DNA of 64,000 nucleotides. Source: Streptomyces alboniger. Lineage in GTDB: Bacteria; Actinomycetota; Actinomycetes; Streptomycetales; Streptomycetaceae. The translations under genes were made by a program, and so were the position numbers. The stretch is from the NCBI RefSeq assembly GCF_008704395.1, contig NZ_CP023695.1, forward strand, positions 4,216,001 through 4,280,000, written 5' to 3'. Every line of letters begins with the position of its first letter. Positions within the stretch are counted from its first letter, which is position 1. Shown here one piece after another: positions 24,423-32,641 of the stretch. The notes under the pieces were generated by a model that saw nothing but the letters and a program-made list of their open reading frames with translations, did not search any database and was not told where the DNA came from.

Positions 24423-25673
24423 TCAGCGGCACAGGGCCGTCTCCACGACACGATCGACCCGCGCCCTGGACGCCGCGTCGGACAGCTGCATGGTCACCGC
24501 GACGTTGGCGGCGCGGCCGTCGTCGGTGGCCCCGCCCCGGGTCTCGTACCCCGGGAAGCTGCCGCCGTGCCCCCAGTAGAGGCCGCCGTCGCCGCAGGGC
24601 AGCGGCTTGCTCACGAGCCCCAGTCCGTAGCGGGCGCCGGGGCCGAAGGTCTCGTCGGCGGGGAGGGTCGCGGCGCGCATCTGGGCGAGCTGGGTCTCCG
24701 GGAGGAGCCTGCCGTCCAGGAGCGCGGTGAAGAAGCGGTTGAGGTCGGAGTTGGTGGAGATCAACTGCCCCGCTGCCCAGCCCCAGGAGGGGTCGATCTC
24801 CGTGATGTCACGCAGTGGCCCGCGCGCCGAGTCCCGGTAGTAGCCCTTGGGATGGGGCCCTCGGATGGTCGCGTCGCCGGGTGCGGGGAAGTAGGTGTGG
24901 CGCAGCCCGATGCGCTTGATGATGCGCCGGTCCATCTCCTCGGCGAGGGGCCGGCCGGTGACCTCTTCGACGATGAGCCCGGCCAGTACGTAGTTGGTGT
25001 TGCTGTACTCCCACTTCTTCCCGGGGTCGAAGCGGGCCTTGTGCTGGAGCGCGAGGTCGAGGAGCTCGCGGGGATCGTAATAACGGGCGTCGTCGCCGAG
25101 GTAGTTGCTGTAGTTGGGAAGCCCGCTGGTCTGCTGGAGAAGCTGCCGGACGGTGATGTGGCGTCCATCGATCCCCTCCCCGCGTACGACGCCCCGCAGA
25201 TAGGTGTCGACCGAGGCGTCGAGGCGGATCTTGCCTTCCCCGACCAGTTGCAGCACGACCACGGCGGTGAACGTCTTGGTGTTGCTGCCGATCCGCACCT
25301 GCCCGTCCCTGGGCACCTTCGACCCGGTGGCGAGATCGCCGACGCCCGCGGTATAGCTACGACCACCCCCCTCCCAACCCTTCCACCCCTCCAGACCCTC
25401 CCGGCCCTGCACGCTCGCCAGCGCGGCGGGGGGCGGGTCGTCGGAACGCATGAGCGCGTTCAGGCCCTGCTGGACGGCGTCCGCGTCGGTGGCGGAAAGC
25501 GCCGGGGCCGGCGTGGGGGCGGCGAACGCGACGGACGGCGCGTGGACACCGCCCGCCACGACGCCCATAGTCACGAGACTCACGACCCCCGCGGCCACCG
25601 CGCCTCTACGCCGCCCGCGCTGCCGCTGCCGCTGCCCGGACGAACGGAACCTCTGCCACGCCTGCTTACGCAC
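24423..25673 (-). CDS. Secreted serine hydrolase, beta-lactamase / D-Ala-D-Ala carboxypeptidase family
   Basis: The 416-residue protein has a long basic export signal (RRRGAVAAGVVSLVTMGVVA, cleavage near AFAAPT). The class C beta-lactamase-like fold shows three motifs: RIGSNTKTF (SxxK nucleophile, S-N-T-K), EYSNTNYVLAG (YxN) and YWGHGGSFPGY (HxG). These enzymes are mostly DD-carboxypeptidases or esterases acting outside the cell. A low-complexity Gly/Trp/Glu insert (GREGLEGWKGWEGGG) lies before the first motif. It converges with the MerR-like gene. Substrate cannot be set from sequence. Confidence 0.9.
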   Translation of the reverse strand: MRKQAWQRFRSSGQRQRQRGRRRGAVAAGVVSLVTMGVVAGGVHAPSVAFAAPTPAPALSATDADAVQQGLNALMRSDDPPPAALASVQGREGLEGWKGWEGGGRSYTAGVGDLATGSKVPRDGQVRIGSNTKTFTAVVVLQLVGEGKIRLDASVDTYLRGVVRGEGIDGRHITVRQLLQQTSGLPNYSNYLGDDARYYDPRELLDLALQHKARFDPGKKWEYSNTNYVLAGLIVEEVTGRPLAEEMDRRIIKRIGLRHTYFPAPGDATIRGPHPKGYYRDSARGPLRDITEIDPSWGWAAGQLISTNSDLNRFFTALLDGRLLPETQLAQMRAATLPADETFGPGARYGLGLVSKPLPCGDGGLYWGHGGSFPGYETRGGATDDGRAANVAVTMQLSDAASRARVDRVVETALCR

Positions 25674-25851
25674 GAGCCAACTCCTAGGGAATCAACGGGA
25701 TGGTGGGGACACCAGCGATACGTGCGCCCCGGACCCAGCATTTCCGGATACGACCGCCCGGGGCGATCCCGCTATCCCGCCCGCTCCAGGTGGGGCTAAC
25801 CCCAGGTGACTGATCGGCGTTCGATTACCTAAGCCTCGAACACACGAAAAC

Positions 25852-26363
25852 CTATGCCAGCCGAGGTAGACATTGGGTGCTGGTGTGGTTATGGTTTCTC
25901 TCGTAACCCAGAGAGACCGCAGGGCCTGGCAGAGACGAACTGCCAGGCAGCAGTACCCGCAGTTGCAGTGCGCAGTACGCAGGACGGTGCGGTGGTGGAG
26001 TTCCGAAGCCAGGGTTGTCGCAGGACGGCGACGGGGCTGACGACCGGACCGGGTGGCCCGCAGTGATCAGGGGCCGCCACAAGCAGTACCAGCAGTACGC
26101 AGTACTCCCGTGAAATAGCTAGTTGATCACCGAGGGAAGAACGGAGGGGCCAAGCGCCATCAGGATCGCCCAGGCGGAAGTCTCAAGCCTGGGTACCGCA
26201 GGACATCGATAGTGAGGTGGTCTCCGGTCAAGCAACCGCGATCCCCGCACCCCCGACCGCACCTCGGCCGGGCCTGCGGATACAGAAGGCCGACGCGGTA
26301 GAGGGTCGGCAGATGGTGTAGCAGTTCCTTCGGGGCCCTGGTGTCACACGACACCAGGGCCCC
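25852..26363 (+). ncRNA. Structured non-coding element, copy 2 (no downstream regulator gene)
   Basis: This second, longer copy of the 23.7-kb element has an 8-bp hairpin (25925-25932, 25940-25947; loop AGACGAA) and short GCAGTAC repeats near 26087-26105. The block GGCAGATGGTGTAGCAGTTCCT and a 14-bp terminal stem (26332-26345, 26350-26363) complete it. Stems covary with copy 1. Instead of a MerR-like gene the sequence leads into the left attachment site at 26,532. Either the original downstream gene was lost when elements integrated, or this copy makes an RNA on its own. No convincing protein frame fills the region. Confidence 0.55.
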
Positions 26364-26483
26364 TCCATGCGTCGGCCCGCTGAGCCTCGCCCGGGAGGCC
26401 GGCGGCACCGGCTGCGAGATCACGGCTCAGAAGCCGCCCTCTCCGCTCTCCGGATTTCTCCGAAACGACCACCGGAAACAACT

Positions 26484-26517
26484 CAGGGCCACCAACTCGC
26501 GTGAGTCGATGGCCCTG
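26484..26517. terminator. Stem-loop left of att copy A
   Basis: CAGGGCCA and TGGCCCTG form an outer stem with inner ACTC/GAGT pairing. A similar structure, AAGGGCC..., stands at the same place left of the right att copy (61,674-61,707), so both att sites carry the same flanking architecture. Confidence 0.5.
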
Positions 26518-26531
26518 ACCTGGTACTTCAG

Positions 26532-26585
26532 CTGTCGGGGTGGCGGGATTTGAACCCACGACCTCTTCGTCCCGAATGAGGTTCG
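26532..26585 (-). mobile_element. Attachment site copy A (tRNA-Pro 3' half), left end of the integrated element
   Basis: These 54 bases are identical to 61,722-61,775. Read on the minus strand they contain the 3' half of a tRNA: anticodon loop TTCGGGA (CGG, Pro), the 3' anticodon stem, a T-arm GTGGG-TTCAAAT-CCCGC and acceptor end CACCCCGA. The 5' half and the matching acceptor strand CGGGGTG are missing, so it is not a working tRNA gene. tRNA-Pro 3' ends are known integration targets of actinomycete elements such as pSAM2. With an integrase beside the other copy, this marks a 35-kb element. Confidence 0.85.
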
Positions 26586-26910
26586 AGCAAGATCGCTACC
26601 GGGCTGAATAGGAATCTGTGCTGGTCAGGGGCTTAGGGTTGGGTGGTTTCGAGTGGCCTCAACGGGTCTCCGAGAGAAGATCATCTCCCAGATTTCTCCC
26701 AGACGGCGGCGTGGCAGCCGGGCAGCCTCAGCTGCAGACCGCGTTGCGTGGGCGAATTTGCGCGACGTACGGCATGTGGGCTGACGGGACGCATGACCTG
26801 ACGGGCGCTCGCCATGTGCAGGCATCCGTCGGGGCGTCCCTGGCCCGATCTGTGGGCCGATCCCAAGTAATCGGCTGAGACGGTCAGCTGTGGGTTCAGC
26901 CGCTTCTCCC
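26586..26910. other. Left inner arm of the integrated element
   Basis: About 325 bases without a supported gene. The first part resembles the sequence right of the other att copy (GATCGC.ACCGG, TGTGCTGGTCA, GAGTGGC). It probably contains integrase arm-binding sites. Two TTTCTCCCA-like motifs occur near 26,640-26,705. Confidence 0.4.
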
Positions 26911-27540
26911 TCAGCAGTCGTTGACCCGCTCGAGTTCTTCCTCGAGCCCTTCGACCCACGTCGGTTGTGGCAGGGCGTCGAAGGCTTGCCGGTGCTCCAA
27001 GATCGACTGACCGAGGGCATGGAAGGCGGTCACCGACCTGGCGTACAGGTACCACCGGCCCCACTGCTGGCCGATTCCGCAGCCGGTACGTTCCGCGAGT
27101 TCGGCTATCAGGGTGGCGCGCTCTGCGTCGGGCACGAGGCCCACCATCGGGTACTTGGCGTGGTGCCGGTGATCGAGCCCGCTGGAACAGGAGTAGAAGG
27201 TGGCGGTCCGGGCCGCACTGAGAGCAAGACTCGCGCCGGCCACTCCGATGTCGTTCCAGTGGAAGACCGACATGAGTTCGGCGAACCCCACGCCATCCTC
27301 CTCGTGGAGCGCGTCGAGGATCTCCTCGATGCCGTCCGGCGCGCTCGAACGGGCAGCCCGCTCAAGGATCTCGGCCTCCTCGGCGAGGCACGCCGCGGCC
27401 TCCTGCCAGCTGGGCAGGCCGAGGCATTGGTAGTCGTGGTGCTCGACGAATCCAGAGGCCACATCCTCAGCGGTCAACTCGGTTCGTAACTCGACCAGTT
27501 CGTAGTGACGGCTGATCTCTACCTCGAACTCGGGAACCAT
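26911..27540 (-). CDS. Hypothetical cargo protein, unknown function
   Basis: The 209-residue cytoplasmic protein starts MVPEFEVEISRHYELVELR and has an acidic helical middle (EEAEILERAARSSAPDGIEE). HHDYQCLGLPSW, GLDHRHHAKYP and GCGIGQQWGRWYLYARSVTA follow, and it ends LPQPTWVEGLEEELERVNDC. I recognise no domain. Its position next to the att site and just before a restriction-type island suggests an accessory or defence cargo gene, but nothing in the sequence proves that. Confidence 0.7.
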   Translation of the reverse strand: MVPEFEVEISRHYELVELRTELTAEDVASGFVEHHDYQCLGLPSWQEAAACLAEEAEILERAARSSAPDGIEEILDALHEEDGVGFAELMSVFHWNDIGVAGASLALSAARTATFYSCSSGLDHRHHAKYPMVGLVPDAERATLIAELAERTGCGIGQQWGRWYLYARSVTAFHALGQSILEHRQAFDALPQPTWVEGLEEELERVNDC

Positions 27541-27975
27541 GCGCTAATCATGTCGGAGAGGCTGGCGACGTGGATCCCTTTGTCGTGATTCTCGGCTGGG
27601 GCGGCCAACAATCGGCTCATGGCGTCCTGACTGACGCGGCCGTGCGGCCTGACGCGTGACTGCCAGCGGTGCCGCTCGTCGACAGTGGCTCGAACGTGTC
27701 TTCAGACCCGCCGGATCGTTGAGCCAGATACCGCACCTGACTGGGTCCGGTATGGCGCTGCTACGGCTGTCCTCTAAGATTGCGTCGGCATCGCACCAGA
27801 ACATCGTTTCGAGGCGGAGGGCCGGAAGTCCTGTGGACGCGCCGGGGTGCCTGGCGGGACGACGCGAGCGGATCGCGGACATCTCCCGTGGTCAGCATGG
27901 TGGAATCCTTGCCTCCACCAGCGCGTCCGTGATCTCCTGGTGCTCGTTGTTCTCGCTGGTGTGGAGGTGCGTGCT
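27541..27975. other. Divergent promoter region of the methyltransferase gene
   Basis: About 435 bases between a leftward hypothetical gene and the methyltransferase. The methyltransferase frame is open through part of it, but codon usage there is weak and no ribosome binding site appears before 27,963. I see no other gene. Confidence 0.45.
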
Positions 27976-29955
27976 GTGCAGGGTGGGCACTACGGCGTAC
28001 CCCTTGAGCGAAGCGACTACCTGAAGCTCACGCGCAACAGGAACAGCTGTAAGCCCGAGCGCTTCGCCAAGTGGCTTGAAGGATTCGGGAGCGGAAAGCG
28101 GCTCGCTGTCGACCTCTTCTCGGGAGCAGGTGGGCTGAGTCTCGGACTCCAGCGCGCCGGCTGGACAGTCGCGGCCGCGGTTGACTTCGATGAACGGGCC
28201 TTGGAGACGCACGCCGCGAACTTCCCCGGCATGAGCCTGCACATGGACCTGGGCAACCCCGACGAGCGCGACCGGCTCGAGCAGGTGTTGGAACCGGCCA
28301 AGGGGAAGATCGATCTGGTGGCGGGAGGCCCGCCCTGCCAGCCGTTCAGCAGGGCGGGACGCAGCAAGATCCGGAACCTCGTCGAGTATCACGGGCGGGA
28401 TCCCCACGACCGCCGCAAGGAGCTGTGGAGCGCCTACCTTGATGTGGTCAGGCGGCTGGAACCTCGTGCCGTCCTGATGGAGAACGTGCCCGACATGGGG
28501 CTGGGCGACGACTTCTTCGTGGTGCGCACGATCGAGCAGCAGCTGGAGGAGTTGGGCTACGCGACTCAGGTGCGCCTCGTCGATGCCTGGCGCTACGGAG
28601 TCCCGCAGCATCGCAAGCGGCTGATCCTGCTGGCCAGGAAGGACGTGGACAAGTTCGAGTGGCGGCAGGAGCTGGCGGAGGAGGACCGCACCACGCTGCG
28701 GGACGCCATCGGTGACCTGCCCGAACTTCCTGTCGTGCCCACGGAACGGGTCGGCGACCGTGAGTGGGCGTATTCCGCCGATCCCTCGGAACTCTCCTCG
28801 TTCGCGACGGACATGCGCAAGTGGGCGCGACGGGGCGTCGTCTTCGACCACATGACCCGGCGGGTCCGGAAGGACGACTGGGAGATCTTCGATGGGATGG
28901 ACTCCAGGACCCTGTACTCGGAGATCTCCCCGGAGCTGCAGCGCTACGACGTCAAGCACTTCACGGACAAGTACAAGAAGCTCGGCTGGGGCGAACTCAG
29001 CAGGTCGATCACGGCCCACATCGCCAAGGACGGCTACTGGTACATCCACCCGGACCAGAACCGCACGCTGACCGTGCGCGAGGCGGCGCGGGTGCAGACG
29101 TTCCCCGACCGGTTCAGGTTCGCAGGAACGCGCAGTGACGCGTTCCGCCAGATCGGAAACGCCGTTCCTCCTCTGCTGGGCCAGGCCGCAGCCGAGGTTC
29201 TGTGGCCCACGGACCAGGGGCTGGCGGAGGGGGCGCTGCAGCCTCACTGGCGCACGGTGCGTAGGGAGCTGACCCTTTGGGCGGAGCGGCAACGCGAGGG
29301 AGACGAGTGGTACCAGCTTCCGAAGCTGTCCCCTCTGCACGCGGCGGTCGTGGCCATACTGTCCGGGACCAGAGTGCAGCCCGCCCAGATGTACAAAATG
29401 GTCGAGACGATCCGGGAACGCAGCTCCCTGACCAAGAACGCTTTCCTAGCCCTTCTTGAGGCCGCTCCCACCGACGCTGCTCGTGCGCGCGTAGACAGGC
29501 TGTCCGTGGTCGTGGGCAAGTCACGTGTGTGGCAGCAGCCGGAAGAAGTTCCTGGACACCTGGGGATGAAGCCTGGTGAACAGCGTCTCTACCAGCTGCT
29601 GACCGACAACGACCTCCTCTGGATCGGACAGGGTGCGCTCCGCGTCGCCGCTCGTCTCAACGGCAGCGAATCGGATCGCACGAACAAGCTCAGCGACGGA
29701 CGGGTGGACCTCGTGAAGCTGGTCGGTGCCGGGGAGGAGGCGCCCCTGCGGATGGCTGCCCTGCGCCTGATCGGGGACACGCTGTGCCTGGCTCGGCAGC
29801 CACTCTGCGAACGATGCCCTCTGAGTGCGTTCTGCGCCAGCAGGGACGAGGTCTCGGGTGATCTGTTCAGTGACGCGGTGAGCGGGACCCACGGCCGGGC
29901 GGCGGTTCCTGCCCAGACCGGCGATCCTGAGCGGCGCACCGCAACGCGACGTTGA
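27976..29955 (+). CDS. DNA (cytosine-5) methyltransferase with C-terminal HhH/Fe-S-like domain
   Basis: The start is GTG 27976, eight bases after GGAGG, giving 659 residues. C5-methyltransferase motifs appear in order: AVDLFSGAGGLSLGLQ (motif I, about 44-59), GGPPCQPFSRAG with catalytic Cys (about C121, motif IV), ENVPDMG (VI), QHRKRLILLA (VIII) and QTFPDRF...QIGNAVPPLL (IX-X). Past residue 420 is an extra domain of about 200 residues. It ends in C-x6-C-x2-C-x5-C (CLARQPLCERCPLSAFC, from about residue 604), the Fe-S loop spacing of endonuclease III/MutY. The enzyme should protect host DNA in a restriction system; Vsr lies tail-to-tail, overlapping by 89 bases. Confidence 0.92.
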   Translation: MQGGHYGVPLERSDYLKLTRNRNSCKPERFAKWLEGFGSGKRLAVDLFSGAGGLSLGLQRAGWTVAAAVDFDERALETHAANFPGMSLHMDLGNPDERDRLEQVLEPAKGKIDLVAGGPPCQPFSRAGRSKIRNLVEYHGRDPHDRRKELWSAYLDVVRRLEPRAVLMENVPDMGLGDDFFVVRTIEQQLEELGYATQVRLVDAWRYGVPQHRKRLILLARKDVDKFEWRQELAEEDRTTLRDAIGDLPELPVVPTERVGDREWAYSADPSELSSFATDMRKWARRGVVFDHMTRRVRKDDWEIFDGMDSRTLYSEISPELQRYDVKHFTDKYKKLGWGELSRSITAHIAKDGYWYIHPDQNRTLTVREAARVQTFPDRFRFAGTRSDAFRQIGNAVPPLLGQAAAEVLWPTDQGLAEGALQPHWRTVRRELTLWAERQREGDEWYQLPKLSPLHAAVVAILSGTRVQPAQMYKMVETIRERSSLTKNAFLALLEAAPTDAARARVDRLSVVVGKSRVWQQPEEVPGHLGMKPGEQRLYQLLTDNDLLWIGQGALRVAARLNGSESDRTNKLSDGRVDLVKLVGAGEEAPLRMAALRLIGDTLCLARQPLCERCPLSAFCASRDEVSGDLFSDAVSGTHGRAAVPAQTGDPERRTATRR

Positions 29956-30364
29956 GCGCCGCCCGTTCGACGTCGCTCCGGACCTCGCACTCCCACACCC
30001 GGACAACGGCCCATCCTGCGGCTTCCGCCGCCTCGGTGTTCCGACGGTCCCGTTCCTTGTTCATCTCGATCTTCTGCTGCCACAGGGCGGCGTTGGGGCC
30101 TCGGAACACCTTGGGCCCGTGCACGGGACACCCGTGCCAGAAGCATCCGTCGACGAACACGGCAACGCCGTACCGAGGCAGGACGAAGTCGGCCGTGCAA
30201 CGAGGGGTCACCTTGCGCTGAAGCCGGAACCGGAGCCCCTGCCGGTGAACGGCCCTTCGGAGGGCCACCTCGGGCGTGGTGTCACGTGCGCGACGTCCGC
30301 GGAGGTGCTCGCCCTTCGCCGTGCTGACCCAGTTTCCGCCTGCTGCGCTGCTGCTCTGTGCCAT
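29867..30364 (-). CDS. vsr: Very short patch repair endonuclease Vsr
   Basis: The start at ATG 30364 gives 165 residues; the open frame upstream is ignored. The Vsr signature is clear: RARDTTPEVALRRAVHRQGL, then TADFVLPRYGVAVFVDGCFWHGCPVHG with the catalytic Asp (about D59) and His cluster, then QKIEMNKERDRRNTEAAEAAGW. Vsr nicks at T:G mismatches arising from deamination of 5-methylcytosine and goes with cytosine methyltransferases. It overlaps the methyltransferase 3' end by 89 bases on the other strand. In related islands a Vsr-type nuclease can also act as the restriction nuclease, so both roles are open. Confidence 0.9.
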   Translation of the reverse strand: MAQSSSAAGGNWVSTAKGEHLRGRRARDTTPEVALRRAVHRQGLRFRLQRKVTPRCTADFVLPRYGVAVFVDGCFWHGCPVHGPKVFRGPNAALWQQKIEMNKERDRRNTEAAEAAGWAVVRVWECEVRSDVERAALNVALRCAAQDRRSGQEPPPGRGSRSPRH

Positions 30365-30421
30365 CCCCGTGGTTCCAGCCCGTCCGCGACGTCCCGGCAA
30401 TGAGGGTGCCACACTCTGCTC

Positions 30422-30610
30422 ATGCTCCGGGAAGCAGCTGAACTCCGTATCGACGGCCAAGGTCGTGTCGAACTCCCTCTAGGGCTGCTCGCCGAGGCCG
30501 GTCTCGCACCGGGCGCCGGCCTCGTGGCGTCCAGTGACGGGGACGGCAGGATCGTCCTCCGCCGGGCGGAGGACGCCATGCGGGACCTGGTCGAACGGGG
30601 GCGGCTCTGA
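30422..30610 (+). CDS. AbrB/MazE-like swapped-hairpin DNA-binding protein
   Basis: The 62-residue frame encodes ELRIDGQGRVELPLGLLAEA, the beta-strand/GRV-LP pattern of AbrB, MazE and SpoVT N-domains. GAGLVASSDGDGRIVLRRAE follows, closing the hairpin, with a short helix after it. Such proteins bind DNA as dimers and often control their own and neighbouring operons. It stands alone, 57 bases from the divergent Vsr start and convergent with AIPR, so a regulatory role in the island is likely. No toxin partner is visible. The ribosome binding site is weak. Confidence 0.7.
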   Translation: MLREAAELRIDGQGRVELPLGLLAEAGLAPGAGLVASSDGDGRIVLRRAEDAMRDLVERGRL

Positions 30611-30631
30611 CGAGCGGGGCCACGGGGCTGC

Positions 30632-32641
30632 CTACGGCCCGGGGACGAAGCCCAGGGAGAGGGCCTCGTTGCGGGCGTGGAGGGCTTGGACCGCCTGAAC
30701 TTCGGGAACCTCCTGGTCGAGTTCGAGGCGCCGACCGACGTACTGGGCGAGCTGACGCTGCCAAGGCTCGAGGTTGCGCGTTTCCTTCGCCCACTGTTCG
30801 ACCGCGTACCACTCGTCCGGGGAGATGAGCGAGACCTCGTCAGTCGCGCCCGCGTCGGCCTGTGTACCGCCGGCGAGCGCCGCCTCGTCCAGGGGGTGGT
30901 CTCGGAGCTCCGCCCGCAGCGCCCCAGGCACAGCCCACGGCACTCGGGACACTGCATCCCAGCAGGCTGCCTTCTTGGCCCACTCGCCCACGTGGTTGCC
31001 CTCACGAGGCGCGGTCACGACCGCCATCACCCGGGGGCACAGGTCGTCGATCGACTCTGCGAGGGCCTCCGAGATCGCCTGTTCCCGCCAGATCTGGTCG
31101 AGATCGATCCGTCTGTCCGCAGCGAGTGACAGCCGGGCCATGGTGTAAGTGGTGATCATGCTCTTGTAGCTGCCTGCCTGGTGTGCGGCAGCGATGCGGT
31201 CCACCGCCTTGAACAGGATCGCCATGGCGATCACGTGCTGGCAGTACTGGACGTCGACTCGAGGGGGTGCCTCGTCGACGCGGAGCATGAACTCGGCGAA
31301 GTTCTTCTGGGCTCCCCGGCTGACGTGGTACGGAAGCTGGTTCCAGGAGTGGACGAACTTCGCTAGGTCCGCCTTCGTGAACTTCTGCCGTGTCGGATTG
31401 AGCGCCTTGAAGTGGCGCTGCCGGGCCGGGGTGCGGGCCTTGGCCAGCTCGTCGGTGAACTGGCCGCGGGCACGCTCGTAGAACCAGTGCGTCTCCTGGC
31501 CGCTCCCGTCCGTCGCAGGAGCCCAGAGGGAACGGGTGATCCTCTGAACGGCCACGTGGTACTCGTGGTTCGAGCTGAAGTCGACCAGTGTCACCCGATT
31601 CTGGGTGTTCGAGTACTGGGAGATCTTCGGAACGATCTCGGCGAGCCGTACCGGGGACACCTCCGTGAGCTTCATCTGCACCATGACGTGCGACAGGTCG
31701 GCCTTGTCACGGCTCGACGCGTAGTGAAGCGAGGCCGTCGTCTGGCCACCGTTGACGATCTGGAGCCCGTGCACCCGGGATATCCCGGTGGGCTCCCCGT
31801 GCGGGCCACGTGTGAAGTCGACCTGGGACGCCGTCGCCGTGATGCCGTTGTTGTAGGACAGGAACCTGCCGGGTGCGTCGAGCAGTGTCTCCCGGATGCC
31901 TCGGTTGACCGCGCCCCTGGTCTGCAGGAAGGAACGGACGTTCAGTTCGAGCAGCCGCGTGCCGTGCTCTCCGTACAGTTCTGCCAGCCGTTGCCCGGGG
32001 ATCACCGACAGTGCCACGGAGTGGTCCGGCTCCGTGCTGGGGGTCGAGACGCAGGGCAGCGGTGGGTCGAAGGACACCACGATGGGCTCGCTGATGCTGC
32101 CGGACGTCGCGTGGCGGTGCAGCCGTGCCAGGTCCCACACCTCACGGCTGACCGGGAGTCCGCCGAACTCGCCGGGAGAGAGGTCGGTGGAGGTGCTCAC
32201 ACGGTTGGTGAGCAGGAACAACCTGATCCGCTGTACCTCGGTCAGGGCCTTCTCGACCGCGGCGCACATGTCGTACACGTCGAAGGACTCGTCGATGTGC
32301 TGCTGCAGTCCGTCCCGGCACCGGCGGGCGAACGTCAGGAGTCGTTTGAAGAACGACTCGGCCTGGGCCTTCGTGAGTTTGGCGTCCGACGGGTCGAGGC
32401 GGAAGTCCGTGAAGAAGAGGTCGAGGCACTCGCCGGACTCCCCGACGCCGTATCCGTGCACCTCGTGTCCGTGGGCCTTGTGGTAGGCGGTGAAGGTGTT
32501 GGACGCGATGCCGGTCTGCTCCAGGTCCTCGAACACCCTGCGTGTGAACGCCTCGGGGGTGGTGGTCCCCTCGGCGTCGGCGGTCGCCTGGACGTCCGCG
32601 ACGAGGTCGCGGGAGAACTCGGTCAGGTCGAGTTCAGGCAT
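30632..32641 (-). CDS. AIPR (abortive infection phage resistance) family protein
   Basis: The 669-residue protein carries the AIPR core in the middle: RFLSYNNGITATASQVDF and HGLQIVNGGQTTASLHYA, then SQYSNTQNRVTLVDF. AIPR proteins occur in phage-resistance and restriction-type islands; their biochemical role is not settled. It is the last gene of a four-gene leftward operon (GHKL ATPase, Z1 ATPase, PD-(D/E)XK protein, AIPR). Its start overlaps the end of the nuclease-like gene by 8 bases, so the two should be made together. A helical N-terminal region (1-140) precedes the core. Confidence 0.9.
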   Translation of the reverse strand: MPELDLTEFSRDLVADVQATADAEGTTTPEAFTRRVFEDLEQTGIASNTFTAYHKAHGHEVHGYGVGESGECLDLFFTDFRLDPSDAKLTKAQAESFFKRLLTFARRCRDGLQQHIDESFDVYDMCAAVEKALTEVQRIRLFLLTNRVSTSTDLSPGEFGGLPVSREVWDLARLHRHATSGSISEPIVVSFDPPLPCVSTPSTEPDHSVALSVIPGQRLAELYGEHGTRLLELNVRSFLQTRGAVNRGIRETLLDAPGRFLSYNNGITATASQVDFTRGPHGEPTGISRVHGLQIVNGGQTTASLHYASSRDKADLSHVMVQMKLTEVSPVRLAEIVPKISQYSNTQNRVTLVDFSSNHEYHVAVQRITRSLWAPATDGSGQETHWFYERARGQFTDELAKARTPARQRHFKALNPTRQKFTKADLAKFVHSWNQLPYHVSRGAQKNFAEFMLRVDEAPPRVDVQYCQHVIAMAILFKAVDRIAAAHQAGSYKSMITTYTMARLSLAADRRIDLDQIWREQAISEALAESIDDLCPRVMAVVTAPREGNHVGEWAKKAACWDAVSRVPWAVPGALRAELRDHPLDEAALAGGTQADAGATDEVSLISPDEWYAVEQWAKETRNLEPWQRQLAQYVGRRLELDQEVPEVQAVQALHARNEALSLGFVPGP

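Noticed and set aside
26532..26585. A functional tRNA-Pro gene
   Set aside because: Only the 3' half is present; the 5' acceptor strand and D-arm cannot be found in either att copy.
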